From the NCBI RefSeq assembly GCF_009864005.1, contig NZ_WEZQ01000005.1, positions 472,635 through 536,634 on the forward strand: a DNA stretch of 64,000 bases, read 5' to 3'. The notes under the pieces are model-generated. The model was not told the DNA's origin. It saw nothing but the letters and a program-made list of their open reading frames with translations, and searched no databases. Made by a program: the position numbers and the translations under genes. Within the stretch, counting starts at the first letter, position 1. Every line of letters begins with the position of its first letter. This document shows positions 18,644 to 26,299 of the stretch, in pieces. This DNA comes from Furfurilactobacillus milii. Lineage in GTDB: Bacteria > Bacillota > Bacilli > Lactobacillales > Lactobacillaceae.

Positions 18644-20023
18644 ATGACAAACGAAACCAAAAACAACGACAACGCTCATCTGCAACGATCATTAACAAGC
18701 CGCCATATTACAATGCTGGCATTAGGTGGTGCTATCGGTGCTGGTCTGTTTAAAGGCAGTGCCAACGCCGTCCATACTGCCGGTCCTTCGGTTATTTTAT
18801 GTTACCTGCTTGGTGGTTTAATTCTGCTATTTATCATGCAAGGCATGGCCGAAATGGCCGCAAATAATCCATCCGCCACCGGCTTTTCAGGTTTGCTACA
18901 ACCAATTCTTGGTCCCTTTGCGGCTTATTTAGTAGACTGGGCCTACTTTACGATGTGGTTTGTGGATTTAACAGCTGAAGCCGTGGCCGCGGCCAGTTTT
19001 ATTCAAATCTGGTTTCCAACCGTTCCTACCTGGCTAATTGTTTTAGTCATTGCGGTCGTCATTTCTGGCATTAATCTACTTTCAGTCCGCTGGTTTGCCG
19101 AAACAGAATACTGGCTAGCCATTATGAAAATTGCGGTTATTATTTTCTTCATCTTCGCTGGCATCTTCCTAATTGCTCGAAACATGATGACCACTAACCA
19201 TGCATTTGTTAATTTAACCGTTCACGGTGGCTTCTTTCCTCATGGTGCTTTTGGCTTTCTAAGCGCTATGTTGATCGTAATTTATTCATTTGCCGGCTCA
19301 GAATTAATCGGGATTACACTAGGCGAAGTGAAGGATCCACAAAAAGTCATCCCGCACGCAGTTCACGGCATCATGTTCCGGATCATTTCATTCTATCTAA
19401 TTCCTTTTTTCATCATCGTCACCCTATTTCCATGGGACCAATTAACGGATAAAGTCAGTCCATTTGTCTCAGTATTCCGGTTATTAAACATTCCGTTTGC
19501 CTCCGACATCGTTAACTTCGTTATTATTCTAGCGTTGATTTCCTCCATCAATTCTGGTATTTACTCAGCATCACGGCTCTTATTCGTTCAAAACCAACGC
19601 AACAAACGTCAAACGAAGGTTACAACTGCCTTAACCCGGTTGAATAAACATTTTGTCCCTTACATGGCCGTCCTTATGTGTTCACTATCTTTATTTGCCG
19701 GTGTACTGCTTACCTACTTTATTGGTAATACATTATTTGATTATTTAGTCGGCTCAATTAGTTATACAATTTTAGTAATATGGATTCTGCTTTGTCTGGG
19801 TCATATCCGCAGTCGTCGCTATAAGTTTGATGACACTACTTACCACGTCAGCTTGTACCCATGGACATCGTACTTTTCTTTAATTGCATTAGTACTTGTC
19901 TTCTTTGGTATTCTTTTCTCCACTAATATCATTGTCACAATACTGACCATAGCGATATACGTTGGTATCTGTGCTTACTACTACTTTACGCAACGAGAAT
20001 CGTTGCACCGGAACACTAAATAA
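18644..20023 (+). CDS. APC-family amino acid permease
   Basis: A 459-residue membrane protein with about 12 segments. It opens with the amino acid-polyamine-organocation family motif ALGGAIGAGLFKGSANAV and includes AGSELIGITLGE and NSGIYSASRLLF. It belongs to the AAT/GabP-like group of proton-coupled amino acid importers. The substrate cannot be read from the protein, but the T-box leader shows that it imports an amino acid whose tRNA is monitored. ATG at 18644 has AAAGGAG upstream. A terminator follows. Confidence 0.9.
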   Translation: MTNETKNNDNAHLQRSLTSRHITMLALGGAIGAGLFKGSANAVHTAGPSVILCYLLGGLILLFIMQGMAEMAANNPSATGFSGLLQPILGPFAAYLVDWAYFTMWFVDLTAEAVAAASFIQIWFPTVPTWLIVLVIAVVISGINLLSVRWFAETEYWLAIMKIAVIIFFIFAGIFLIARNMMTTNHAFVNLTVHGGFFPHGAFGFLSAMLIVIYSFAGSELIGITLGEVKDPQKVIPHAVHGIMFRIISFYLIPFFIIVTLFPWDQLTDKVSPFVSVFRLLNIPFASDIVNFVIILALISSINSGIYSASRLLFVQNQRNKRQTKVTTALTRLNKHFVPYMAVLMCSLSLFAGVLLTYFIGNTLFDYLVGSISYTILVIWILLCLGHIRSRRYKFDDTTYHVSLYPWTSYFSLIALVLVFFGILFSTNIIVTILTIAIYVGICAYYYFTQRESLHRNTK

Positions 20024-20032
20024 ATAGCTTCA

Positions 20033-20074
20033 AACCAGGACTTGCAAAGTGAATATGCAAGTCCTTTTTGTATA
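20033..20074 (+). terminator. Terminator of the permease gene
   Basis: AGGACTTGCA pairs with TGCAAGTCCT around a 9-base loop, followed by TTTTTG. The remaining stretch to 20440 holds no supported gene: a short open frame at 20342-20431 (29 codons) continues upstream through stop codons and looks decayed. Confidence 0.85.
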
Positions 20075-20440
20075 GTTGCATTGATTTCCCCTAGTGCTAG
20101 CTTTTCTTTCGTGGTGTCGCCTTCCTTCATGTGTAATAATGAATAATTGCTAGGAGGTGTTCCGAACGAACGATATTTGGTATTAGCCGTAATTACTATA
20201 GCCCCAAAAGCTGTCTCCGTTGCGATAGTTAAACGATGAAAGTCTGGCAGTTGCGTTGCTGAAGCCAAATATGAAATGCTTCAGGTGATTGGCAATCAGG
20301 TTGTTTAAGTGAACCAGATGAAACGAGCAGCTACTACGTCAATGTCATTTCAAAAAAATGCGGGTGAATCTATGACTGATACCGCTATATCAGTTGAAGC
20401 CTATCCTGATGAAACTATTTCAGAGAACTAAATCATATTT

Positions 20441-21607
20441 ATGCAGGTGAAAAACATGAAAGATTTTTGGAAATTAATCAGTATACTCATTTTGATTTGG
20501 CTTGTAATTACATTCTGGTGGGTACTACTCCTTATTGCTGTTGCCACCTTACTTGTATGGGGAATCATTAGGTATCGTCAGAAACGAAAAAGAGTTATAC
20601 ATATGTCTTCCGATCGAAAAGACATCACGTCGACTACTACTTCTCAAGAATTTGATGAACAGATTAAATCTGCCAAGCCTATTAAACAAGAAAAATCAGT
20701 TGTTGAATCAATTAAGCAAGCCACGTCAGAACCAAATTTTAATTACAACGCACCAATTCATATTGACCGACCCGTAATTCATCAATTGCGCCGTAAACTA
20801 ACAGATTTCGTTGTAGTTGATATTGAAACAACTGGTTTTGACGAATATGAAGATGGAATTACACAAATCTCCGCTGTTAAATACAAAAATGATATTGTGA
20901 CCGATACATTTGATACTTATGTAAAACCTGGCTGTGATATTCCCCAAAAGGTTCAATTTCTCACGCATATTACCAATGAAAAAGTTGCGAATGCACCAAC
21001 TGCTAAAGATGCAATCGAAGAATTGAAATCGTTTGTAGGTAACATTCCTCTAGTTGGGCACAATTTCAGGTTTGACCTTAAGTTTTTGATTCATAATGGT
21101 TTCAATTTGTCCGATATTTCGTATGAAGACACTTTGCCGATGTCAAACAGTAAGTTGCCCGAGCTTGATAATCATAAGTTGCCCACCCTTAAACACTACT
21201 TTGGAATAACCAACGAGTCTCATAACTCACTAAACGACTGTAAAACCACTGGTACAGTCTATCAACATCTTCGCGATGACGACTTAGACTCCGTACCAAT
21301 TTCTGAGCCTACAACTACCAAGTTTGCTGGTTTACGCTTCTGCATCACCGGTCAATTTATGGAAGCAAGTCGCGATGAAATTTCAGAATTAATCATTAGA
21401 AACGGCGGCCGAGTGACAAAATCTGTTTCTAAATTAACGAATTATCTAATCGATGGCATTCAAGTGGATGTACGCCTTACAGATGGTGTACATAGCGGAA
21501 GTGAATTAAAAGCTGCCGAGCTGATTCAAAACGGATCTGCATTAAAAATAATCGATTACCAAGCACTACAAGAACTTTTGGCTAATTCGACTACTACTTC
21601 AGCGTAA
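20441..21607 (+). CDS. Membrane-anchored DnaQ-like exonuclease with BRCT domain
   Basis: A 388-residue protein with three parts: two hydrophobic segments close together at residues 8-42, a linker, a DEDDh exonuclease domain (about 120-290) with VVDIETTG (Exo I), VGHNFRFDLKFL (Exo II) and HNSLNDCKTT (Exo III), and a C-terminal BRCT domain (about 298-380) with LRFCITGQF and NGGRVTKSVSKLTNYLI. The nuclease-BRCT pairing is known in Firmicutes; the membrane anchor is less usual. The start may instead be the ATG at 20456. It lies in an AT-richer accessory stretch with an integrase remnant, so transfer is likely. Confidence 0.85.
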   Translation: MQVKNMKDFWKLISILILIWLVITFWWVLLLIAVATLLVWGIIRYRQKRKRVIHMSSDRKDITSTTTSQEFDEQIKSAKPIKQEKSVVESIKQATSEPNFNYNAPIHIDRPVIHQLRRKLTDFVVVDIETTGFDEYEDGITQISAVKYKNDIVTDTFDTYVKPGCDIPQKVQFLTHITNEKVANAPTAKDAIEELKSFVGNIPLVGHNFRFDLKFLIHNGFNLSDISYEDTLPMSNSKLPELDNHKLPTLKHYFGITNESHNSLNDCKTTGTVYQHLRDDDLDSVPISEPTTTKFAGLRFCITGQFMEASRDEISELIIRNGGRVTKSVSKLTNYLIDGIQVDVRLTDGVHSGSELKAAELIQNGSALKIIDYQALQELLANSTTTSA

Positions 21608-21637
21608 TCAAAAAGGCACACCCTTTTGGATATGCCT

Positions 21638-21712
21638 TACAGGCCCGTGGCTCAGTTGGTTAGAACGCTCAAATTATAAAGAGATGTTGGTTCAAGTCTA
21701 ACGGGAACTATC
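21638..21712 (+). pseudogene. Decayed tRNA-like sequence (tRNA-Ile type)
   Basis: GGCCCGTGGCTCAGTTGGTTAG is cut here to its key parts: a normal D-arm (GGCTCAGTTGGTTAGAAC) and a normal T-arm (GTTGG, TTCAAGT, CTAAC) are seen, but the acceptor arms pair poorly and the anticodon arm is one base short with only CTC/GAG paired. A TAT triplet lies in the loop. It resembles a tRNA-Ile(TAT) and is probably inactive, perhaps left by an integrative element. Confidence 0.55.
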
Positions 21713-21740
21713 GTGACAAAATAATTTTAAGGATAAAAAT

Positions 21741-22175
21741 ATGCTTAGTTTAAGTGAAATTGCAGATGAAAAGAAAAAGAATGGCTACCCAGATAGCACG
21801 GACAATTGTATTTTAGTGCAAAAAACCTCGGCACAATTTAGCTTTTACTTTGACTCGCTTACCCATTTACCATTTGTCATTAGCGCAGAGACAAATGGTC
21901 TTCTATTCATTGGCCTAACTCAACATGGAAAAATCAATGGTAAGAATAAATTTATTCCCGCTGATCAGTTAGGACTAATTGAATTCACACCTGTTTTATT
22001 TATGTACTTCCCAAACGCCTTTGTTTTCAATGCGATGAAACTTAATATTGATGAACCTGTCGTTGGTCACACCACATATATTGCATTTACATCGATGCTA
22101 GGTCAAAGATTTTGGAAGAATCACATTGAGAATGTTCAAAAAATAATTTCTCAATACCCCACGCCTAATTCCTAG
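21741..22175 (+). CDS. Hypothetical protein
   Basis: A 144-residue protein not recognised. It is soluble, with alternating beta-like and helical segments and an N-terminal SEIADEKKKNG. AGGATAAAAAT precedes the ATG at 21741, giving a weak ribosome binding site. It follows the decayed tRNA and precedes an integrase remnant in the AT-richer stretch, so it is probably cargo of a lost element. No function is proposed. Confidence 0.6.
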   Translation: MLSLSEIADEKKKNGYPDSTDNCILVQKTSAQFSFYFDSLTHLPFVISAETNGLLFIGLTQHGKINGKNKFIPADQLGLIEFTPVLFMYFPNAFVFNAMKLNIDEPVVGHTTYIAFTSMLGQRFWKNHIENVQKIISQYPTPNS

Positions 22176-22538
22176 TATGCTCACGGTTGAAAAATACTTT
22201 CATCCCCGTCGAAAAGTTTGAAAGCGTGGCTTGTTAGGCCTTGGTTAGATGGAGAGTTTATGTTTCCACAAAATGTTTGGCACGACTATCGGAAAGAAAG
22301 GCAGTTATAGCAGAACCAAAAAAGTTAAAAAATAGCAAATGATCGATTGGACCAATATGTATAGATCCAATTAACGGTAAACGGAAGAAAACCCACAAGA
22401 CTTTTACTTTTATGCTCGCCGAGATTTAACCATGCTTAATATATCAAGTATGGTTAAACGACGCCTCTCTGAATCATCAACATATAACTGTGCTAACTTA
22501 TCACACAACCTTTAAGGCTATGATAGAAAAGGACGTCG

Positions 22539-22694
22539 ATGACGTTGGCAGCGGTCGATAATAAATTTATTGCTGCCTTTCTCGGCCACAGTGTTCAAAC
22601 TTTGGAAAAATATTATGTACGTGAAACTGAGGACTTACAAAAACAGAATTCAGATTTGCGAGAACAATTTTTCCGTGACCAAGGTCTTGGATAG
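22539..22694 (+). pseudogene. C-terminal remnant of a tyrosine recombinase (integrase)
   Basis: A 51-residue frame reads AAVDNKFIAAFLGHS followed by VQTLEKYYV, which fits the last catalytic block of tyrosine recombinases (GHS and the nucleophile Tyr). Stops lie directly upstream and the rest of the enzyme is missing. It points toward the tRNA-Gly gene 170 bases away, the usual placement of phage or island integrases next to their attachment site. The stretch 22176-22538 holds only short broken frames. Confidence 0.72.
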
Positions 22695-22773
22695 TCTCCC
22701 AATTTGTTGACTGAAAGTTGTCTATACTGCAAAAAAAGACAATAAATATTGCCTTCAAATTGTCCAAACTTTT

Positions 22774-22820
22774 AGTTAATAAAAGACGCTCAAATCCCCT
22801 CATCTAAGGATTTGAGCGTC
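22774..22820 (-). terminator. Terminator of tRNA-Gly
   Basis: A perfect 13-base stem (GACGCTCAAATCC, 22785-22797; GGATTTGAGCGTC, 22808-22820) is followed on the minus strand by TTTTATT. It lies 42 bases past the tRNA-Gly 3' end. Confidence 0.8.
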
Positions 22821-22861
22821 AAACGGGACTATCATCGACCTACGAGATACGTCCTTCTGAG

Positions 22862-22932
22862 AGCGGGTGACGAGAATCGAACTCGCGACACAAGCTTGGG
22901 AAGCTTGAATTTTACCACTAAACTACACCCGC
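22862..22932 (-). tRNA. tRNA-Gly (anticodon CCC)
   Basis: A complete 71-base cloverleaf: acceptor GCGGGTG/CACCCGC, D-arm with AGTGGTA, anticodon arm CAAGC-TTCCCAA-GCTTG, T-arm GAGTTCGATTCTC, discriminator T. CCA is not encoded. The anticodon CCC reads GGG. The neighbouring integrase remnant suggests the gene has served as an attachment site. Confidence 0.93.
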
Positions 22933-23023
22933 ATTGAACCAACTTTTATAGTGTAGCATAGCGCCCTCAATCTGTCATTATCGATTTATGCGTTTGGACT
23001 AAAAATCAAAGAATCAAAGCCAA

Positions 23024-23066
23024 GAAAAAATCGTCGAGACTTTTAAAAGTTTCGACGATTTTTCAA
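23024..23066. terminator. Bidirectional terminator-like hairpin
   Basis: ATCGTCGAGACTTTT pairs with AAAAGTTTCGACGAT, with an A-run before and a T-run after. It lies between tRNA-Gly and repeat B copy 2, downstream of luxS on the minus strand. Confidence 0.7.
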
Positions 23067-23084
23067 ATGTTTCCACACACCCTG

Positions 23085-23281
23085 AGCTGGATGGCCGTCA
23101 AAGATGAATGTAAGCCGTGAACGTGTTGTTAATCAGGCGTTTTATACCGGATTTACAACACAGGACGGTTGAAAGGACTCGGCACTCCACGAGGCTTGTC
23201 AACGAGGTGAAAGACTTCGAACTTCAGAAGGCTTGAACCGGTCCCACGGCGGCATTCATCTTTGACAACCGCAAGCGTCAG
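23085..23281. repeat. Structured dispersed repeat, family B, copy 2
   Basis: About 197 bases. The closing helix is a perfect 14-bp pairing of 23097-23110 with 23253-23266, at the same place as in copy 1 but with a different sequence. The second helix pairs 23123-23134 with 23150-23161 (one mismatch). Conserved blocks shared with copy 1 include CCGTGAA, CTCCACGAGGCTT or its variant, GAGGTGAAAGAC and GGCTTGAACCGGTCCCACGG. It lies directly downstream of luxS. Confidence 0.8.
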
Positions 23282-23297
23282 TCAGAACAGACAACAT

Positions 23298-23771
23298 TTA
23301 GATCACGTGACGTTCAAATGGTTCGTCGCTGATGCCTTGATCCAAAATAGTCTTGCACCATTCCTTGGCTGAGAACAAAGAGTGGTCACGGTAGTTCCCA
23401 CAACTGTACTTGTCAGTGCCTTGAACGTCCTTCCATTCAATCGTGTCGCGAATTTCTTCCAATGAGCTCTTCAATGCCTTGGCAACTTCTGTTGTAGAGT
23501 GTTCACCCCACATAATTAAATGGAAACCAGTCCGGCAACCGAATGGTGAACAGTCGATGACACCGTCCATGCGGTCACGTAACAAACCAGCTAATAAATG
23601 TTCAATGGTATGTAAGCCGGCAGTTGGAATCGCATTAGTGTTAGGTTGTACCAAACGTAAATCATAGTTGGAAATGGCATCCCCTTTAGGTCCACTTTCA
23701 ACTGTAATCAAACGAACATATGGTGCCTTAACCTTCGTGTGATCCAATGTAAAACTTTCTACTTTTGCCAT
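23298..23771 (-). CDS. luxS: S-ribosylhomocysteine lyase
   Basis: A 157-residue protein of usual LuxS length with the Fe/Zn ligands HTIEH (about residues 54-58) and the catalytic cysteine region [13 protein letters not shown]. It cleaves S-ribosylhomocysteine to homocysteine and the AI-2 precursor DPD, recycling the product of SAM-dependent methylation. ATG at 23771 has AGGGAG 10 bases upstream. It follows a MetQ-like gene by 16 bases and the MetE-like gene before that, so the three probably share one transcript under the Met T-box. Confidence 0.96.
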   Translation of the reverse strand: MAKVESFTLDHTKVKAPYVRLITVESGPKGDAISNYDLRLVQPNTNAIPTAGLHTIEHLLAGLLRDRMDGVIDCSPFGCRTGFHLIMWGEHSTTEVAKALKSSLEEIRDTIEWKDVQGTDKYSCGNYRDHSLFSAKEWCKTILDQGISDEPFERHVI

Positions 23772-23787
23772 AATCTACTCGACTCCC

Positions 23788-24645
23788 TTATTTTTTTAGT
23801 GCACTAATCGGTTTAATAACTTCAACCTTCGTGCCATGGAATTCATTCTTAATATAACGCTGAATGCCCTTGTTACGATAGAGCTTAATCAACTTTTTAA
23901 CGGATTTATTATTCCGGTACTTATCACCTGCTGCCAAAATGTTGACATCTTGGTTCGTTTCACGGCTGACTTTTTCATGGACCAATGAGTCCTTGAGAAC
24001 GTTCAAACCGCCATCTTGTGCGACTGTATTGGACATTAAGACAGCATCAACATCTGATAAAACCCGTGGTCCAGTCGAACCATCAATTTGTCGAAACTTT
24101 AATTGACGTGGATTACTCTTAATGCCGCTCACATTACCAAGTGCATTGAAATTAGGCTTCAACGTAATTAATCCAGCCGTTTTTAACAGCTTCAGGCCAC
24201 GAGTTAAATTAGCTGGATCCTCCGGAATGCCAATAGTTGCCCCTTTTGGTAACTGTTTTAAATGCTTAATCTTCTTCGAATACAATCCCATTGGTTCTAG
24301 ATAGGTCGTACCAACTGCCGTTAGCTTCTTCGTCGGATTTTCCTTGTTATAAGCCTGCATATAACTAAATGACTGAAATGCATTGACCGGAATCGTCCCA
24401 TCGCCAGTAGCCTGATTTAACTGAACACTATCCGTTACTTCTTTAACATGAATTGTGAGGTGCGCTTGTTTAGCTGCTGATGATTTAGCAATGTGCCGCC
24501 AAATTTGAGCATCTGTTCCCTGTGTCCCAACGGTCACACTGCTTGCACTAGCACCGGTCGATGTTCCTAATCCTAATACCAGTCCCGCCGCAATGGCGAC
24601 AGCCACTAGAATTTTTTTAGAATGTTTGATATAGATTACCCTCAT
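23788..24645 (-). CDS. MetQ/NlpA-family methionine-binding protein, no lipobox
   Basis: A substrate-binding protein of the MetQ/NlpA family: VTVGTQGTDAQIW after the signal peptide, VNAFQSFSYMQAYN, PEDPANLTRGLKLL and DAVLMSNTVAQ. It would deliver methionine to a MetN-MetI importer, but no MetN or MetI gene adjoins. The signal peptide (KHSKKILVAVAIA, then GLGTSTGASAS) has no cysteine, so it is not a normal lipoprotein. The ATG at 24645 has no ribosome binding site; GAGGG lies 8 bases before an in-frame ATC five codons later, from which a standard signal peptide would begin. The true start is therefore uncertain. Confidence 0.83.
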   Translation of the reverse strand: MRVIYIKHSKKILVAVAIAAGLVLGLGTSTGASASSVTVGTQGTDAQIWRHIAKSSAAKQAHLTIHVKEVTDSVQLNQATGDGTIPVNAFQSFSYMQAYNKENPTKKLTAVGTTYLEPMGLYSKKIKHLKQLPKGATIGIPEDPANLTRGLKLLKTAGLITLKPNFNALGNVSGIKSNPRQLKFRQIDGSTGPRVLSDVDAVLMSNTVAQDGGLNVLKDSLVHEKVSRETNQDVNILAAGDKYRNNKSVKKLIKLYRNKGIQRYIKNEFHGTKVEVIKPISALKK

Positions 24646-24692
24646 TCATAACTATTTTGATAAATCCGTTTAAAACTCACTGGTTGCCTGGC

Positions 24693-25853
24693 CTACTTTT
24701 CATCGACGCCCCAAACTTCTTCGGCAATCGATTTAGCTAACGCAATCTTAGCCCACTGATCATCTGGCGTTAAAATGTTGCCCTCTTCTGTTGAAGCAAA
24801 ACCACATTGTGTACTCAAACATAAACGGTCCAACGGGACAAACTTTGCGGCTTCATGAATACGATCAATAACTTTTTGCCGATCTTCGAGCTTGCCATCT
24901 TTCGATGTTAATAATCCCAGTACAACCAATTTGTCATCGCTAACCTTTGCCAATGGATCAAAACTCCCTGAGCGGTCTGAATCATATTCCAAATAATAGG
25001 CGTTAACATGTTCCTGACTAAACAATGGATCTGCAACTTTGTCGTAACCACCAGCAGCAGCCCAGGTTGAGTGATAGTTGCCACGGCAAATATGGGTATT
25101 GACAGTTAAGTCTGCCGGTAATCCATCAATCACAGAATTGTTAATGTTTAAATATAATTGTTTTAGTTCGTCGTCAGTTGTTGGTTCACCACCTGCAAGA
25201 CCATTAATAAAGTCCTTTGGCAGTGTTGCCACCAACATTCCCCAAGTACAGTCATCCAATTGAATGGTGCGCGCACCAGCGTCATACAAATCAGCAATAA
25301 CTTGTTTATAAGCCTTAGTAATATCAGCGAATAGTGCCTCATCAGTCGGATATATCTTCCGAACCTCGGGCAAATTAGTTGGGCTCAATAATTCAACCAA
25401 CAATTGCGCTGGTGCCGGCAAAGTTTGTTTGACCTGAACACCCTTGCTGACATGAGCCTGAGTAAATTTAAAGTGATCCACAAACGGATGGTTGTGACCA
25501 TCAATTTTATCGGTTACCGTAACGGTCGCTTTACGCGTTTCTTCACCATGGAAGAAATAACCATGTTCAGGGACTTTATACGAGATGCCTTGAAAGCCCC
25601 AGAAAAAGTCGAGGTGCCACCAACTTCGACGGAATTCACCATCTGTGACCGCCTTGAGGCCAGCAGTTTCCTCCTGCTTGATTAATTTAATGATTTCGGT
25701 GTCTTCAACTGCCGTCAATGCAGCACGATCAATTTTTCCTGCAGCAAATTGTGCCCGCGCTTGCTTCAAGGTTTCTGGTCGTAAGAAACTGCCGACAATA
25801 TCATACCGAAATGGTGACTTGGTCCGTTTAGAAAAAGAAATTGCTTCACTCAT
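24693..25853 (-). CDS. MetE-like (YxjG/YxjH) methionine synthase
   Basis: A 386-residue protein of the short, cobalamin-independent methionine synthase family, corresponding to the C-terminal catalytic half of MetE. It shows the zinc-site region QLDDCTWG, HICRGNYHSTW and LSTQCGFAST. It transfers a methyl group to homocysteine; in the YxjH group the methyl donor and partners differ from MetE. ATG at 25853 is chosen because AGGAGG lies 8 bases upstream; the longer reading adds 14 residues without a site. It is controlled by a Met T-box and followed by MetQ-like and luxS genes. Confidence 0.88.
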   Translation of the reverse strand: MSEAISFSKRTKSPFRYDIVGSFLRPETLKQARAQFAAGKIDRAALTAVEDTEIIKLIKQEETAGLKAVTDGEFRRSWWHLDFFWGFQGISYKVPEHGYFFHGEETRKATVTVTDKIDGHNHPFVDHFKFTQAHVSKGVQVKQTLPAPAQLLVELLSPTNLPEVRKIYPTDEALFADITKAYKQVIADLYDAGARTIQLDDCTWGMLVATLPKDFINGLAGGEPTTDDELKQLYLNINNSVIDGLPADLTVNTHICRGNYHSTWAAAGGYDKVADPLFSQEHVNAYYLEYDSDRSGSFDPLAKVSDDKLVVLGLLTSKDGKLEDRQKVIDRIHEAAKFVPLDRLCLSTQCGFASTEEGNILTPDDQWAKIALAKSIAEEVWGVDEK

Positions 25854-25916
25854 ATTCAAAAGCCTCCTGAAAGATGTTGTCGCTGTATGCGGCATTTTTA
25901 ATTAAAAACATTGATA

Positions 25917-26205
25917 AACAAAAAAATCCGTCCCTAACTGTCACTTCTGACAATCAGGGACGGATTTAACCGTGTTACCACCCTTATTTACATCATTTTC
26001 ACAAATGATGCCTCGACGGTACCTGTTGATACCCGGCAAGTTAACGGTTGCAACCGTTCAGTCGGCGTGAACCGACTGAATCGCTCAGAGCTCATCTTCA
26101 TCACTGTGTCGCTGTCCCTTTCTCACCAACCGGGTTCTCTTTATCAACTGTCGAGCGATTACTCTTCTCTTCAACGCTTAATGTTTATCTAATGTTTTCT
26201 TAACG
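25917..26205 (-). promoter_or_regulatory. T-box leader (methionine) of the MetE-like gene
   Basis: On the minus strand the core AAGGGTGGTAACACGG is seen at about 25968-25984, followed by a strong terminator (AAATCCGTCCCT with AGGGACGGATTT, 25922-25968). Stem I pairs AATCGCTC with GAGCGATT, has the AGAGAAC block, and its specifier region reads GAUGAAG-AUG, giving a methionine codon. The core departs from GGTACCGCG, as is common in Met T-boxes of this group. Confidence 0.88.
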
Positions 26206-26299
26206 TTGAATTCAAGATACAGCGAAATAAATTTAGTGTCAACCACTTTTTTCAAGAAACATTCAGATAATCGCAACTATCTAATGGCAGCACGTTTAT

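Noticed and set aside
19981-20268. A 95-residue minus-strand reading frame after the permease
   Set aside because: It lies across the permease 3' end and its terminator, has no ribosome binding site and no family resemblance.
20342-20431. Short plus-strand gene of 29 codons
   Set aside because: It has no ribosome binding site, and the same frame continues upstream through stop codons, as in a decayed gene.
21638-21712. Functional tRNA-Ile(TAT)
   Set aside because: The acceptor arms mispair at several positions and the anticodon arm is one base short.
22160-22260. CRISPR-like or IS end
   Set aside because: No repeated unit with spacers and no matching inverted terminal sequence is seen.
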